A DNA stretch of 8,033 nt from Lachnospiraceae bacterium (lineage in GTDB: Bacteria; Bacillota; Clostridia; Lachnospirales; Lachnospiraceae). The stretch covers positions 1-8,033 of the forward strand of contig JAGCSS010000259.1 of NCBI GenBank assembly GCA_017964055.1. The letters are read 5' to 3'. Below the pieces are notes generated by a model, which made no database searches, was not told the DNA's origin, and saw only the letters and a list, made by a program, of their open reading frames with translations. Below, one piece after another: positions 6,177-8,033 of the stretch. The stretch's first letter is position 1. Each line of letters starts with the position of its first letter. Made by a program: the position numbers and the translations under genes.

Positions 6177-8033
6177 TTAATCAATTTTGATAAGATAACT
6201 TACCTGATCGCGGTCAGCGGCAGTGAATCCTTCAGGATATACAACAGTTCCGAAAGACTCGAGCAGACCGTAGTTGATCGGAGCGTTGAGCTCATCTTCC
6301 CTCTCCTGAGCGGCACGCTCGATGTCTCCGATGTAGATATACTCGATGCCGTATTTATCGATCAGGGACTTGACCTCAGCGGCGTTGGTCGAAGTATACA
6401 GCGTTTTTATATCCGCCTCACGCTCGGTGATTATGGGCGCCATGGAATTCACGCCGTCCCACTGCCAGAGCTGTTCGTGCGTCTTCCAACCGAGCAGATC
6501 CTGCAGTCCGGTCATGATCGAAAGGCGGTTGTAATCCTTATAGCTCGCGCCGTTCAGTTCAAGAAGCACCGGTCTGCCTTCGATATTGTCGTTGATCCAT
6601 CTGGCTGCGTTATAATCCTGCTTGTTAACGGTCTTTAAATACTCGTCGCAGCGCAGTTCCTTGAAGTTCTCAGTTTTGCTCCAGTCGCCGAACCACGCTT
6701 TTGTAGAATTGTTAAAGTATCCCGTCGTCGAAAGCAGCAGGACTCCGGTGATAATGGCAAAGACGAAACGCTTTCTGTTCTTTGCGAAGAACAGCAGTCT
6801 CGAGATTATATATCCCATCGCCATGCCGAACAGTATGAACGCCTGGTAGGTCAGCTTAAACATCGTATTTGCACGCTTGTATGCGCCCGAATAGATGTCC
6901 CTTACATAGATGACCTCGGGTATCAGGATCAGACCGATGGCGCAGAGTCCGAGCACGAGCACGAACATATCGGGAACCTCCAGATTGCCGATAAAGCGAT
7001 AGAGGAAATTGTCCCTGCCTACAAGGGAAGTACTCTCCTTCGCGTAAACATTGGTCTCGCCCTGGTCCCTGATGAGGGTATACAGGAAATAAAGCACAAC
7101 GATGATCGGCAGACCCCAGAGGATCAGCAGCTGATAAAGCGGTGTCCTGTTCTCGCAGAGCATGATCGATGACGATATCTGGTTAAAGCTCAGCGTAAAC
7201 GGCAGACAGGTGATCTTCTCAACGACTATAACGACTACGGCATGGAAGAATGTCAGCTTCAGGGTCTTTAACGAGAAATCGTATACCACCGCATTAGAGA
7301 AAAGGATCACAGCGCCGGCAACAACGAAATATATAGGATAATCCCAGAAATTGGTCGTATGGAAAAGACCTACGAAGAAACCGGTGAGGATCACGCAGGG
7401 ATGGAATATTTCAGCCCGGAAATTCGGGATGCCGAACAGCTTATGTTCGCCTTCGTTGTCAAATACTCCGAGGAGCCTCGCGGCGTCCATCTTCTGCTTT
7501 CTGTAGCGTATGAACGCGTACAGTACCGCAACAACGGTCAGCACGAATATGATATTGATAACGTGTGCGTGCAGATCACCTAGCACAAACGAATACAGCG
7601 GGAACTCATGGATGGTCTTGTCCTCTGTCTCGGGATTGTATCCTATGTACCTGGTAGCGTTCGGGAACCAGTATCCGGGGAAAGTATAGCCCAGCTTCTC
7701 CGCCATTTTGTCGATGCCGAACATAGATCTGAGCGCAGGAATGATCTTTGCGTAGATCACGTACTGCATGTTTCCGGTAAAGGATACGGCGATGCCCGCC
7801 AGCGCTCCCGCAAACGTGGGGAAAAGCCTGAATACGGGATGCTTTGAACGGCCCGAATCCGAGAGCTTGTCATTGGCAGCATTATAGATGATCGATGCGG
7901 GCAGCGAGAATCCAAGAGCAGAGATCATCATCAGCATCATATTGTAGCCGTAATGAACGCCGCAGCCCGAGAGCTTTGACAGATATGTGGACAAAAAGAG
8001 CCCGACATAGTAGTAATTGAGCGGCTGTCCGGA
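6177..8033 (-). CDS. DUF2298 ('YYY' domain) multi-pass membrane protein, 5' end outside window
   Basis: The last 618 residues of a large integral membrane protein; the frame is open to the window edge, so no start is visible. Numbering from the edge, QPLNYYYVG (3-11) holds the YYY motif after which the family is named. Next come NATRYIG (125-131), EFPLYSFVLGDLHAHV (143-158) with its D and two H, TNFWDYPIY (227-235), and KRANTMFKLTYQAF (386-399). About ten hydrophobic spans reach roughly residue 436. A C-terminal soluble part carries YNAARWINDNI and TGLQDLLGWKTHEQLW (508-523), also family hallmarks. The order of motifs matches DUF2298, thought to be GT-C-like, with acidic and histidine residues on loops as in polyprenyl-phosphate-sugar transferases. 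Substrate and role are unknown. The family is best known from Chloroflexota and archaea. It ends 63 bases before rsmD. Confidence 0.88.
   Translation of the reverse strand, partial: SGQPLNYYYVGLFLSTYLSKLSGCGVHYGYNMMLMMISALGFSLPASIIYNAANDKLSDSGRSKHPVFRLFPTFAGALAGIAVSFTGNMQYVIYAKIIPALRSMFGIDKMAEKLGYTFPGYWFPNATRYIGYNPETEDKTIHEFPLYSFVLGDLHAHVINIIFVLTVVAVLYAFIRYRKQKMDAARLLGVFDNEGEHKLFGIPNFRAEIFHPCVILTGFFVGLFHTTNFWDYPIYFVVAGAVILFSNAVVYDFSLKTLKLTFFHAVVVIVVEKITCLPFTLSFNQISSSIMLCENRTPLYQLLILWGLPIIVVLYFLYTLIRDQGETNVYAKESTSLVGRDNFLYRFIGNLEVPDMFVLVLGLCAIGLILIPEVIYVRDIYSGAYKRANTMFKLTYQAFILFGMAMGYIISRLLFFAKNRKRFVFAIITGVLLLSTTGYFNNSTKAWFGDWSKTENFKELRCDEYLKTVNKQDYNAARWINDNIEGRPVLLELNGASYKDYNRLSIMTGLQDLLGWKTHEQLWQWDGVNSMAPIITEREADIKTLYTSTNAAEVKSLIDKYGIEYIYIGDIERAAQEREDELNAPINYGLLESFGTVVYPEGFTAADRDQVSYLIKID

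Noticed and set aside
7994..7994. TTG at 7994 as the start of the DUF2298 gene
   Set aside because: The frame continues open upstream to the window edge and includes the family's YYY motif, so the real start lies outside the window.

Overview
All protein genes in this window lie on the minus strand, so transcription runs from base 8033 towards base 1. The gene set suggests a mid-GC Gram-positive Clostridia member, most likely of the Lachnospiraceae type. The reasons are the pair rsmD-coaD followed by a DivIVA/V-ATPase-subunit-like coiled-coil gene, a stand-alone ilvN, a leaderless 5'-nucleotidase-family phosphatase, strong AGGAGG ribosome binding sites and U-tract terminators. This placement rests on recalled gene neighbourhoods and was not searched.

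In transcription order there are four blocks. (1) Bases 8033-6177 hold the C-terminal 618 residues of a large multi-pass membrane protein of the DUF2298 / 'YYY' family, whose 5' end is outside the window. (2) Bases 6113-4423 hold rsmD (16S rRNA m2G966 methyltransferase), coaD (phosphopantetheine adenylyltransferase, start codon overlapping the rsmD stop) and an acidic coiled-coil protein. A sigma-A-like promoter precedes this unit and a strong intrinsic terminator at about 4355-4396 closes it. (3) Bases 4261-1952 hold two family 2 glycosyltransferases, both resembling rhamnosyltransferases, and a small membrane zinc-ribbon protein. The unit has an extended -10 promoter and a TTG start on its first gene, and ends in a second terminator at about 1911-1941. 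(4) From 1818 down to base 1 are ilvN (regulatory subunit of acetohydroxyacid synthase, without its catalytic partner nearby) and a cytoplasmic-looking 5'-nucleotidase / metallophosphoesterase whose 3' end lies outside the window.

The housekeeping genes (rsmD, coaD, ilvN) are ordinary and intact. The two glycosyltransferases fit surface rhamnan or other wall polysaccharide synthesis, and the DUF2298 protein, a presumed GT-C-like membrane enzyme of unknown substrate, may belong to the same process. No mobile element, CRISPR array, tRNA or rRNA was seen. No gap between genes exceeds about 165 bases, and the two longest hold the promoters and terminators listed. I found no clearly new system. 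The least explained genes are the DUF2298 protein, the coiled-coil protein and the zinc-ribbon protein.
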